A DNA stretch of 64,000 nucleotides. It comes from Hippasteria phrygiana (taxonomy: Eukaryota > Echinodermata > Asteroidea > Valvatida > Goniasteridae). The translations under genes and the position numbers were made by a program. The first letter of the stretch is position 1. Each line of letters begins with the position of its first letter. The stretch covers positions 1 through 64,000 of the forward strand of contig JAZGUH010000776.1 of NCBI GenBank assembly GCA_037893225.1. Reading direction: 5' to 3'. The notes beneath the pieces are model-generated. The model did no database searches. It saw only the letters and a list, made by a program, of their open reading frames with translations, and had not been told where the DNA came from. Of the stretch, positions 31,231-45,300 are shown piece after piece.

Positions 31231-32205
31231 CTAACACTAATTTTAATATTCCTAACTCACTTAATATATTTTTCCCATCAACTTCAGGAGAGATCAACCT
31301 CTGGCTCCTGGCTGTCAAGACCTCGAGGCCACCCAAGATCATCATGGACAGAAATGGAATGGCCTTGTGAGATAGACAGCATGCAGGCCTAGATCAGCAC
31401 AATAGACCTACGCTGTTTAGTACATGAGTAAGTCTAACACTCACTCTACCTCTAACTCTCCTTCTCTCTTACTCCTGTAACACTCGCACTGTAACACTCG
31501 CACTGTAACACTCGCACTGTAACACTCGCACTGTAACACTCGCACTGTAACACTCGCACTGTAACACTCGCACTGTAACACTCGCACTGTAACACTCGCA
31601 CTCGAACCTTAACCCTAACACTTGAACTCGAACCGTAACCCTAACACTTGAACTCGAACCGTAACCCTAACACTTGAACTCGAACCGTAACCCTAACACT
31701 TGAACTCGAACCGTAACCCTAACACTTGAACTCGAACCGTAACCCTAACACTTGAACTCGAACCGTAACCCTAACACTTGAACTCGAACCGTAACCCTAA
31801 CATTTGAACTCGAACCGTAACCCTAACACTTGAACTCGAACCTTAACCCTAACACTTGAACTCGAACCTTAACCCTAACACTTGAACTCGAACCTTAACC
31901 CTAACACTTGAACTCGAACCTTAACCCTAACACTTGAACTCGAACCTTAACCCTAACACTTGAACTCGAACCTTAACTCTAACACTAATTTTAATATTCC
32001 TATCTCACTTACTATATTTTTCCCATCAACTTCAGGAGAGATCAACCTCTGGCTCCTGGCTGTCAAGACCTCGAGGCCACCCAAGATCATCATGGACAGA
32101 ACTGGAATGGCCTTGTGAGATAGACAGCATCCAGGCCTAGATCAGCACAATAGACCTACGCTGTTTAGTACATGAGTAAGTCTAACACTCACTCTACCTC
32201 TGACT

Positions 32206-32485
32206 CTCGCACTGTAACACTCGCACTGTAACACTCGCACTGTAACACTCGCACTGTAACACTCGCACTGTAACACTCGCACTGTAACACTCGCACTGTA
32301 ACACTCGCACTGTAACACTCGCACTGTAACACTCGCACTGTAACACTCGCACTGTAACACTCGCACTGTAACACTCGCACTGTAACACTCGCACTGTAAC
32401 ACTCGCACTGTAACACTCGCACTGTAACACTCGCACTGTAACACTCGCACTGTAACACTCGCACTGTAACACTCGCACTGTAACA
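32206..32485 (+). repeat. Longest GTAACACTCGCACT array, 20 copies
   Basis: Twenty uninterrupted units follow the B cassette at 32036. Here the usual cttctctcttactcc linker between cassette and array is deleted: tgactct runs straight into cgcactg. Confidence 0.9.
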
Positions 32486-32801
32486 CTTGCACTCGAACCT
32501 TGACCCTAACACTTGCGCACTCGAACCTTGACCCTAACACTTGCGAACTCGAACCTTGACCCTAACACTTGAACTCGAACCTTGACCCTAACACTTGAAC
32601 TCGAACCTTAACCCTAACACTTGAACTCGAACCTTAACCCTAACACTTGAACTCGAACCTTAACCCTAACACTTGAACTCGAACCTTTAACCCTAACACT
32701 TGAACTCGAACCTTTAACCCTAACACTTGAACTCGAACCTTAACTCTAACAGTAATTTTAATATTCCTAACTCACTTACTATATTTTTCCATCAACTTCA
32801 G

Positions 32802-35800
32802 GAGAGATCAACCTCTGGCTCCTGGCTGTCAAGACCTCGAGGCCACCCAAGATCATCGTGGACAGAACTGGAATGGCCTTGTGAGATAGACAGCATGCAG
32901 GCTTAGATCAGCACAATAGCCCTACGCTGTTTAGTAGATGAGTAAGTCTAACACTCTCTCTACCTCTGACTCTCCTTCTTTCTTACTCTCACATTCTAAC
33001 CCGATCACTAGCACTTGCACTGTAACACTTGCACTGTAACACTTACACTGTAACACTTGCACTGTAACACTTGCACTGTAACACTCGCACTGTAACACTC
33101 GCACTGTAACACTCGCACTGTAACACTTGCACTGTAACACTTGCACTCGAACCTTAACCCTAACACTTGCGCACTCGAACCTTAACCCTAACACTTGCGC
33201 AGTCGAACCTTAACCCTAACACTTGCGCACTCGAACCTTAACCCTAACACTTGAACTCGAACCTTAACCCTAACACTTGAACTCGAACCTTGACCCTAAC
33301 ACTTGAACTCGAACCTTGACCCTAACACTTGAACTCGAACCTTGACCCTAACACTTGAACTCGAACCTTTAACCCTAACACTTGAACTCGAACCTTAACT
33401 CTAACACTAATTTTAATATTCCTAACTCACTTAATATATTTTTCCCATCAACTTCAGGAGAGATCAACCTCTGGCTCCTGGCTGTCAAGACCTCGAGGCC
33501 ACCCAAGATCATCATGGACAGAACTGGAATGGCCTTGTGAGATAGACAGCATGCAGGCCTAGATCAGCACAATAGACCTACGCTGTTTAGTACATGAGTA
33601 AGTCTAACACTCACTCTACCTCTGACTCTCCTTCTCTCTTACTCCTGTAACACTTGCACTGTAACACTCGCACTGTAACACTCGCACTGTAACACTCGCA
33701 CTGTAACACTCGCACTGTAACACTCGCACTGTAACACTCGCACTGTAACACTCGCACTGTAACACTCGCACTGTAACACTCGCACTGTAACACTCGCACT
33801 GTAACACTCGCACTGTAACACTCGCACTGTAACACTCGCACTGTAACACTCGCACTGTAACACTTGCACTCGAACCTTAACCCTAACACTTGAACTCGAA
33901 CCTTAACCCTAACACTTGAACTCGAACCTTAACCCTAACACTTGACCCTAACACTTGAACTCGAACCTTAACCCTAACACTTGACCCTAACACTTGAACT
34001 CGAACCTTAACCCTAACACTTGCACTCGAACCTTAACCCTAACACTTGCGCACTCGAACCTTAACCCTAACACTTGAACTCGAACCGTAACCCTAACACT
34101 TGAACTCGAACCGTAACCCTAACACTTGAACTCGAACCTTAACCCTAACACTTGAACTCGAACCTTAACCCTAACACTTGAACTCGAACCTTAACTCTAA
34201 CACTAATTTTAATATTCCTAACTCACTTAATATATTTTTCCCATCAACTTCAGGAGAGATCAACCTCTGGCTCCTGGCTGTCAAGACCTCGAGGCCACCC
34301 AAGATCATCATGGACAGAAATGGAATGGCCTTGTGAGATAGACAGCATGCAGGCCTAGATCAGCACAATAGACCTACGCTGTTTAGTACATGAGTAAGTC
34401 TAACACTCACTCTACCTCTGACTCTCCTTCTCTCTTACTCCTGTAACACTCGCACTGTAACACTCGCACTGTAACACTCGCACTGTAACACTCGCACTGT
34501 AACACTCGCACTGTAACACTCGCACTGTAACACTCGCACTGTAACACTCGCACTGTAACACTCGCACTGTAACACTCGCACTGTAACACTCGGACTCGAA
34601 CCTTAACCCTAACACTTGCGCACTCGAACCTTAACCCTAACACTTGCGCACTCGAACCTTAACCCTAACACTTGCGCACTCGAACCTTAACCCTAACACT
34701 TGCGCACTCGAACCTTAACCCTAACACTTGAACTCGAACCTTAACCCTAACACTTGAACTCGAACCTTAACCCTAACACTTGAACTCGAACCTTAACCCT
34801 AACACTTGAACTCGAACCTTTAACCCTAACACTTGAACTCGAACCTTAACTCTAACAGTAATTTTAATATTCCTAACTCACTTACTATATTTTTCCATCA
34901 ACTTCAGGAGAGATCAACCTCTGGCTCCTGGCTGTCAAGACCTCGAGGCCACCCAAGATCATCGTGGACAGAACTGGAATGGCCTTGTGAGATAGACAGC
35001 ATGCAGGCTTAGATCAGCACAATAGCCCTACGCTGTTTAGTAGATGAGTAAGTCTAACACTCTCTCTACCTCTGACTCTCCTTCTTTCTTACTCTCACAT
35101 TCTAACCCGATCACTAGCACTTGCACTGTAACACTTGCACTGTAACACTTGCACTGTAACACTTGCACTGTAACACTCGCACTGTAACACTCGCACTGTA
35201 ACACTCGCACTGTAACACTTGCACTGTAACACTTGCACTGTAACACTTGCACTCGAACCTTAACCCTAACACTTGCGCACTCGAACCTTAACCCTAACAC
35301 TTGCGCAGTCGAACCTTAACCCTAACACTTGCGCACTCGAACCTTAACCCTAACACTTGAACTCGAACCTTAACCCTAACACTTGAACTCGAACCTTGAC
35401 CCTAACACTTGAACTAGAACCTTGACCCTAACATTTGAACTCGAACCTTGACCCTAACACTTGAACTCGAACCTTTAACCCTAACACTTGAACTCGAACC
35501 TTAACTCTAACACTAATTTTAATATTCCTAACTCACTTAATATATTTTTCCCATCAACTTCAGGAGAGATCAACCTCTGGCTCCTGGCTGTCAAGACCTC
35601 GAGGCCACCCAAGATCATCATGGACAGAACTGGAATGGCCTTGTGAGATAGACAGCATGCAGGCCTAGATCAGCACAATAGACCTACGCTGTTTAGTACA
35701 TGAGTAAGTCTAACACTCACTCTACCTCTGACTCTCCTTCTCTCTTACTCCTGTAACACTTGCACTGTAACACTCGCACTGTAACACTCGCACTGTAACA

Positions 35801-38800
35801 CTCGCACTGTAACACTCGCACTGTAACACTCGCACTGTAACACTCGCACTGTAACACTCGCACTGTAACACTCGCACTGTAACACTCGCACTGTAACACT
35901 CGCACTGTAACACTCGCACTGTAACACTCGCACTGTAACACTTGCACTCGAACCTTAACCCTAACACTTGAACTCGAACCTTAACCCTAACACTTGAACT
36001 CGAACCTTAACCCTAACACTTGACCCTAACACTTGAACTCGAACCTTAACCCTAACACTTGACCCTAACACTTGAACTCGAACCTTAACCCTAACACTTG
36101 CACTCGAACCTTAACCCTAACACTTGCGCACTCGAACCTTAACCCTAACACTTGAACTCGAACCGTAACCCTAACACTTGAACTCGAACCGTAACCCTAA
36201 CACTTGAACTCGAACCTTAACCCTAACACTTGAACTCGAACCTTAACCCTAACACTTGAACTCGAACCTTAACCCTAACACTTGAACTCGAACCTTAACC
36301 CTAACACTTGAACTCGAACCTTAACCCTAACACTTGAACTCGAACCTTAACCCTAACACTTGAACTCGAACCTTAACCCTAACACTTGAACTCGAACCTT
36401 AACCCTAACACTTGAACTCGAACCTTAACCCTTACACTTGAACTCGAACCTTAACCCTAACACTTGAACTCGAACCTTAACCCTAACACTTGAACTCAAA
36501 CCCTTAACTCTAACACCAATTTTAATATTCCTAACTCGCTTACTATATTTTTCCATCAACTTTAGGAGAGATGAACCTCTGGCTCCTGGCTGTCAAGACC
36601 TCAAGGCCACCCAAGATCATCATGGACAGAACTGGAATGGCCTTGTGAGATAGGCAGCATGCAGGCCTAGATCAGCACAATAGACCTACGCTGTTTAGTA
36701 CATGAGTAAGTCTAACACTCACTCTACCTCTGACTCTCCTTCTCTCTTACTCCTGTAACACTCGCACTGTAACACTCGCACTGTAACACTCGCACTGTAA
36801 CACTCGCACTGTAACACTCGCACTGTAACACTCGCACTGTAACACTCGCACTGTAACACTAGAACTCGAACCGTAACCCTAACACTTGAACTTGAACCGT
36901 AACCCTAACACTTGAACTCGAACCGTAACCCTAACACTTGAACTCGAACCGTAACCCTAACACTTGAACTCGAACCGTAACCCTAACACTTGAACTCGAA
37001 CCTTAACCCCAACACTTGAACTCGAACCTTAACCCCAACACTTGAATTCGAACCTTAACCCCAACACTTGAACTCGAACCTTAACCCCAACACTTGAACT
37101 CGAACCTTAACCCCAACACTTGAACTCGAACCTTAACCCCAACACTTGAACTCGAACCTTAACCCCAACACTTGAACTCGAACCTTAACCCCAACACTTG
37201 AACTCGAACCTTAACCCCAACACTTGAACTCGAACCTTAACCCCAACACTTGAACTCGAACCTTAACCCCAACACTTGAACTCGAACCTTAACCCCAACA
37301 CTTGAACTCGAACCTTAACCCCAACACTTGAACTCGAACCTTAACCCCAACACTTGAACTCGAACCTTAACCCCAACACTTGAACTCGAACCTTAACCCC
37401 AACACTTGAACTCGAACCTTAACCCCAACACTTGAACTCGATCCTTAACCCCAACACTTGAACTCGAACCTTAACCCCAACACTTGAACTCGAACCTTAA
37501 CCCCAACACTTGAACTCGAACCTTAACCCCAACACTTGAACTCGAACCTTAACCCCAACACTTGAACTCGAACCTTAACCCTAACACTTGAACTCGAACC
37601 TTAACCCTAACACTTGAACTCGAACCTTAACCCTAACACTTGAACTCGAACCTTAACCCTAACACTTGACCCTAACACTTGAACTCGAACCTTAACCCCA
37701 ACACTTGCACTCGAACCTTAACCCCAACACTTGCACTCGAACCTTAACCCTAACACTTGCGCACTCGAACCTTAACCCTAACACTTGTGCACTCGAACCT
37801 TAACCCTAACACTTGAACTCGAACCTTAACCCTAACACTTGAACTCGAACCTTAACCCTAACACTTGAACTCGAACCTTAACCCTAACACTTGAACTCGA
37901 ACCTTAACCCTAACACTTGAACTCGAACCTTTAACCCTAACACTTGAACTCGAACCTTAACTCTAACAGTAATTTTAATATTCCTAACTCACTTACTATA
38001 TTTTTCCATCAACTTCAGGAGAGATCAACCTCTGGCTCCTGGCTGTCAAGACCTCGAGGCCACCCAAGATCATCGTGGACAGAACTGGAATGGCCTTGTG
38101 AGATAGACAGCATGCAGGCTTAGATCAGCACAATAGCCCTACGCTGTTTAGTAGATGAGTAAGTCTAACACTCTCTCTACCTCTGACTCTCCTTCTTTCT
38201 TACTCTCACATTCTAACCCGATCACTAGCACTTGCACTGTAACACTCGCACTGTAACACTCGCACTGTAACACTCGCACTGTAACACTCGCACTGTAACA
38301 CTCGCACTGTAACACTTGCACTCGAACCTTAACCCTAACACTTGAACTCGAACCTTAACCCTAACACTTGAACTCGAACCTTAACCCTAACACTTGACCC
38401 TAACACTTGAACTCGAACCTTAACCCTAACACTTGACCCTAACACTTGAACTCGAACCTTAACCCTAACACTTGCACTCGAACCTTAACCCTAACACTTG
38501 CGCACTCGAACCTTAACCCTAACACTTGAACTCGAACCGTAACCCTAACACTTGAACTCGAACCGTAACCCTAACACTTGAACTCGAACCTTAACCCTAA
38601 CACTTGAACTCGAACCTTAACCCTAACACTTGAACTCGAACCTTAACCCTAACACTTGAACTCGAACCTTAACCCTAACACTTGAACTCGAACCTTAACC
38701 CTAACACTTGAACTCGAACCTTAACCCTAACACTTGAACTCGAACCTTAACCCTAACACTTGAACTCGAACCTTAACCCTAACACTTGAACTCGAACCTT

Positions 38801-39053
38801 AACCCTAACACTTGAACTCGAACCTTAACCCTAACACTTGAACTCAAACCCTTAACTCTAACACCAATTTTAATATTCCTAACTCGCTTACTATATTTTT
38901 CCATCAACTTTAGGAGAGATGAACCTCTGGCTCCTGGCTGTCAAGACCTCAAGGCCACCCAAGATCATCATGGACAGAACTGGAATGGCCTTGTGAGATA
39001 GGCAGCATGCAGGCCTAGATCAGCACAATAGACCTACGCTGTTTAGTACATGA
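32802..39053 (+). repeat. Left copy of ~9.5-kb-spaced block duplication
   Basis: Cassettes 32802, 33458, 34254, 34908, 35564, 36566, 38019 and 38914 have the same class order (A B B A B B' A B') as 42329, 42999, 43809, 44518, 45174, 46072, 47511 and 48354. Shared private variants support homology, for example agaaatgg in 34254 and 43809. Confidence 0.8.
36995..37575 (+). repeat. 26-bp minisatellite, CCCCAA variant, marked copy 1
   Basis: About 22 units contain cttaaccccaacac. A unit with aattcg (37045) and one with aactcgatcc (37435) lie 390 bp apart (15 units). The same two markers recur in three other intervals. Confidence 0.88.
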
Positions 39054-42000
39054 GTAAGTCTAACACTCACTCTACCTCTGACTCTCCTTCTCTCTTACTC
39101 CTGTAACACTCGCACTGTAACACTCGCACTGTAACACTCGCACTGTAACACTCGCACTGTAACACTCGCACTGTAACACTCGCACTGTAACACTCGCACT
39201 GTAACACTCGCACTGTAACACTCGCACTGTAACACTCGCACTGTAACACTTGCACTCGAACCTTAACCCTAACACTTGAACTCGAACCTTAACCCTAACA
39301 CTTGAACTCGAACCTTAACCCTAACACTTGACCCTAACACTTGAACTCGAACCTTGACCCTAACACTTGAACTCGAACCTTGACCCTAACACTTGAACTC
39401 GAACCTTGACCCTAACACTTGAACTCGAACCTTGACCCTAACACTTGAACTCGAACCTTAACTCTAACACTAATTTTAATATTCCTAACTCACTTAATAT
39501 ATTTTTCCCATCAACTTCAGGAGAGATCAACCTCTGGCTCCTGGCTGTCAAGACCTCGAGGCCACCCAAGATCATCATGGACAGAACTGGAATGGCCTTG
39601 TGAGATAGACAGCATGCAGGCCTAGATCAGCACAATAGACCTACGCTGTTTAGTACATGAGTAAGTCTAACACTCACTCTACCTCTGACTCTCCTTCTCT
39701 CTTACTCCTGTAACACTCGCACTGTAACACTCGCACTGTAACACTCGCACTGTAACACTCGCACTGTAACACTCGCACTGTAACACTCGCACTGTAACAC
39801 TCGCACTGTAACACTCGCACTGTAACACTCGCACTGTAACACTCGCACTGTAACACTCGGACTCGAACCTTAACCCTAACACTTGCGCACTCGAACCTTA
39901 ACCCTAACACTTGCGCACTCGAACCTTAACCCTAACACTTGCGCACTCGAACCTTAACCCTAACACTTGAACTCGAACCTTAACCCTAACACTTGAACTC
40001 GAACCTTAACCCTAACACTTGAACTCGAACCTTAACCCTAACACTTGAACTCGAACCTTTAACCCTAACACTTGAACTCGAACCTTTAACCCTAACACTT
40101 GAACTCGAACCTTAACTCTAACAGTAATTTTAATATTCCTAACTCACTTACTATATTTTTCCATCAACTTCAGGAGAGATCAACCTCTGGCTCCTGGCTG
40201 TCAAGACCTCGAGGCCACCCAAGATCATCGTGGACAGAACTGGAATGGCCTTGTGAGATAGACAGCATGCAGGCTTAGATCAGCACAATAGCCCTACGCT
40301 GTTTAGTAGATGAGTAAGTCTAACACTCTCTCTACCTCTGACTCTCCTTCTTTCTTACTCTCACATTCTAACCCGATCACTAGCACTTGCACTGTAACAC
40401 TCGCACTGTAACACTCGCACTGTAACACTCGCACTGTAACACTCGCACTGTAACACTCGCACTGTAACACTTGCACTCGAACCTTAACCCTAACACTTGA
40501 ACTCGAACCTTAACCCTAACACTTGAACTCGAACCTTAACCCTAACACTTGACCCTAACACTTGAACTCGAACCTTAACCCTAACACTTGACCCTAACAC
40601 TTGAACTCGAACCTTAACCCTAACACTTGCACTCGAACCTTAACCCTAACACTTGCGCACTCGAACCTTAACCCTAACACTTGAACTCGAACCGTAACCC
40701 TAACACTTGAACTCGAACCGTAACCCTAACACTTGAACTCGAACCTTAACCCTAACACTTGAACTCGAACCTTAACCCTAACACTTGAACTCGAACCTTA
40801 ACCCTAACACTTGAACTCGAACCTTAACCCTAACACTTGAACTCGAACCTTAACCCTAACACTTGAACTCGAACCTTAACCCTAACACTTGAACTCGAAC
40901 CTTAACCCTAACACTTGAACTCGAACCTTAACCCTAACACTTGAACTCGAACCTTAACCCTAACACTTGAACTCGAACCTTAACCCTAACACTTGAACTC
41001 AAACCCTTAACTCTAACACCAATTTTAATATTCCTAACTCGCTTACTATATTTTTCCATCAACTTTAGGAGAGATGAACCTCTGGCTCCTGGCTGTCAAG
41101 ACCTCAAGGCCACCCAAGATCATCATGGACAGAACTGGAATGGCCTTGTGAGATAGGCAGCATGCAGGCCTAGATCAGCACAATAGACCTACGCTGTTTA
41201 GTACATGAGTAAGTCTAACACTCACTCTACCTCTGACTCTCCTTCTCTCTTACTCCTGTAACACTCGCACTGTAACACTCGCACTGTAACACTCGCACTG
41301 TAACACTCGCACTGTAACACTCGCACTGTAACACTCGCACTGTAACACTCGCACTGTAACACTCGCACTGTAACACTCGCACTGTAACACTCGCACTGTA
41401 ACACTTGCACTCGAACCTTAACCCTAACACTTGAACTCGAACCTTAACCCTAACACTTGAACTCGAACCTTAACCCTAACACTTGACCCTAACACTTGAA
41501 CTCGAACCTTGACCCTAACACTTGAACTCGAACCTTGACCCTAACACTTGAACTCGAACCTTGACCCTAACACTTGAACTCGAACCTTGACCCTAACACT
41601 TGAACTCGAACCTTAACTCTAACACTAATTTTAATATTCCTAACTCACTTAATATATTTTTCCCATCAACTTCAGGAGAGATCAACCTCTGGCTCCTGGC
41701 TGTCAAGACCTCGAGGCCACCCAAGATCATCATGGACAGAACTGGAATGGCCTTGTGAGATAGACAGCATGCAGGCCTAGATCAGCACAATAGACCTACG
41801 CTGTTTAGTACATGAGTAAGTCTAACACTCACTCTACCTCTGACTCTCCTTCTCTCTTACTCCTGTAACACTCGCACTGTAACACTCGCACTGTAACACT
41901 CGCACTGTAACACTCGCACTGTAACACTCGCACTGTAACACTCGCACTGTAACACTCGCACTGTAACACTCGCACTGTAACACTCGCACTGTAACACTCG

Positions 42001-42328
42001 CACTGTAACACTCGGACTCGAACCTTAACCCTAACACTTGCGCACTCGAACCTTAACCCTAACACTTGCGCACTCGAACCTTAACCCTAACACTTGCGCA
42101 CTCGAACCTTAACCCTAACACTTGAACTCGAACCTTAACCCTAACACTTGAACTCGAACCTTAACCCTAACACTTGAACTCGAACCTTAACCCTAACACT
42201 TGAACTCGAACCTTTAACCCTAACACTTGAACTCGAACCTTTAACCCTAACACTTGAACTCGAACCTTAACTCTAACAGTAATTTTAATATTCCTAACTC
42301 ACTTACTATATTTTTCCATCAACTTCAG
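38019..42328 (+). repeat. Tandem duplication of a 2,155-bp higher-order repeat
   Basis: Cassettes 38019 (A), 38914 (B') and 39521 (B) recur at 40174, 41069 and 41676, each exactly 2,155 bp later. Intervening minisatellites look the same by eye. The next A cassette (42329) begins a different arrangement. Confidence 0.85.
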
Positions 42329-45300
42329 GAGAGATCAACCTCTGGCTCCTGGCTGTCAAGACCTCGAGGCCACCCAAGATCATCGTGGACAGAACTGGAA
42401 TGGCCTTGTGAGATAGACAGCATGCAGGCTTAGATCAGCACAATAGCCCTACGCTGTTTAGTAGATGAGTAAGTCTAACACTCTCTCTACCTCTGACTCT
42501 CCTTCTTTCTTACTCTCACATTCTAACCCGATCACTAGCACTTGCACTGTAACACTTGCACTGTAACACTTACACTGTAACACTTGCACTGTAACACTTG
42601 CACTGTAACACTCGCACTGTAACACTCGCACTGTAACACTCGCACTGTAACACTTGCACTGTAACACTTGCACTGTAACACTTGCACTCGAACCTTAACC
42701 CTAACACTTGCGCACTCGAACCTTAACCCTAACACTTGCGCAGTCGAACCTTAACCCTAACACTTGCGCACTCGAACCTTAACCCTAACACTTGAACTCG
42801 AACCTTAACCCTAACACTTGAACTCGAACCTTGACCCTAACACTTGAACTCGAACCTTGACCCTAACACTTGAACTCGAACCTTGACCCTAACACTTGAA
42901 CTCGAACCTTTAACCCTAACACTTGAACTCGAACCTTAACTCTAACACTAATTTTAATATTCCTAACTCACTTAATATATTTTTCCCATCAACTTCAGGA
43001 GAGATCAACCTCTGGCTCCTGGCTGTCAAGACCTCGAGGCCACCCAAGATCATCATGGACAGAACTGGAATGGCCTTGTGAGATAGACAGCATGCAGGCC
43101 TAGATCAGCACAATAGACCTACGCTGTTTAGTACATGAGTAAGTCTAACACTCACTCTACCTCTGACTCTCCTTCTCTCTTACTCCTGTAACACTTGCAC
43201 TGTAACACTCGCACTGTAACACTCGCACTGTAACACTCGCACTGTAACACTCGCACTGTAACACTCGCACTGTAACACTCGCACTGTAACACTCGCACTG
43301 TAACACTCGCACTGTAACACTCGCACTGTAACACTCGCACTGTAACACTCGCACTGTAACACTCGCACTGTAACACTCGCACTGTAACACTCGCACTGTA
43401 ACACTCGCACTGTAACACTTGAACTCGAACCTTAACCCTAACACTTGAACTCGAACCTTAACCCTAACACTTGAACTCGAACCTTAACCCTAACACTTGA
43501 CCCTAACACTTGAACTCGAACCTTAACCCTAACACTTGACCCTAACACTTGAACTCGAACCTTAACCCTAACACTTGCACTCGAACCTTAACCCTAACAC
43601 TTGCGCACTCGAACCTTAACCCTAACACTTGAACTCGAACCGTAACCCTAACACTTGAACTCGAACCGTAACCCTAACACTTGAACTCGAACCTTAACCC
43701 TAACACTTGAACTCGAACCTTAACCCTAACACTTGAACTCGAACCTTAACTCTAACACTAATTTTAATATTCCTAACTCACTTAATATATTTTTCCCATC
43801 AACTTCAGGAGAGATCAACCTCTGGCTCCTGGCTGTCAAGACCTCGAGGCCACCCAAGATCATCATGGACAGAAATGGAATGGCCTTGTGAGATAGACAG
43901 CATGCAGGCCTAGATCAGCACAATAGACCTACGCTGTTTAGTACATGAGTAAGTCTAACACTCACTCTACCTCTGACTCTCCTTCTCTCTTACTCCTGTA
44001 ACACTCGCACTGTAACACTCGCACTGTAACACTCGCACTGTAACACTCGCACTGTAACACTCGCACTGTAACACTCGCACTGTAACACTCGCACTGTAAC
44101 ACTCGCACTGTAACACTCGCACTGTAACACTCGCACTGTAACACTCGCACTGTAACACTCGCACTGTAACACTCGGACTCGAACCTTAACCCTAACACTT
44201 GCGCACTCGAACCTTAACCCTAACACTTGCGCACTCGAACCTTAACCCTAACACTTGCGCACTCGAACCTTAACCCTAACACTTGCGCACTCGAACCTTA
44301 ACCCTAACACTTGAACTCGAACCTTAACCCTAACACTTGAACTCGAACCTTAACCCTAACACTTGAACTCGAACCTTAACCCTAACACTTGAACTCGAAC
44401 CTTTAACCCTAACACTTGAACTCGAACCTTTAACCCTAACACTTGAACTCGAACCTTAACTCTAACAGTAATTTTAATATTCCTAACTCACTTACTATAT
44501 TTTTCCATCAACTTCAGGAGAGATCAACCTCTGGCTCCTGGCTGTCAAGACCTCGAGGCCACCCAAGATCATCGTGGACAGAACTGGAATGGCCTTGTGA
44601 GATAGACAGCATGCAGGCTTAGATCAGCACAATAGCCCTACGCTGTTTAGTAGATGAGTAAGTCTAACACTCTCTCTACCTCTGACTCTCCTTCTTTCTT
44701 ACTCTCACATTCTAACCCGATCACTAGCACTTGCACTGTAACACTTGCACTGTAACACTTGCACTGTAACACTTGCACTGTAACACTCGCACTGTAACAC
44801 TCGCACTGTAACACTCGCACTGTAACACTTGCACTGTAACACTTGCACTGTAACACTTGCACTCGAACCTTAACCCTAACACTTGCGCACTCGAACCTTA
44901 ACCCTAACACTTGCGCAGTCGAACCTTAACCCTAACACTTGCGCACTCGAACCTTAACCCTAACACTTGAACTCGAACCTTAACCCTAACACTTGAACTC
45001 GAACCTTGACCCTAACACTTGAACTCGAACCTTGACCCTAACATTTGAACTCGAACCTTGACCCTAACACTTGAACTCGAACCTTTAACCCTAACACTTG
45101 AACTCGAACCTTAACTCTAACACTAATTTTAATATTCCTAACTCACTTAATATATTTTTCCCATCAACTTCAGGAGAGATCAACCTCTGGCTCCTGGCTG
45201 TCAAGACCTCGAGGCCACCCAAGATCATCATGGACAGAACTGGAATGGCCTTGTGAGATAGACAGCATGCAGGCCTAGATCAGCACAATAGACCTACGCT

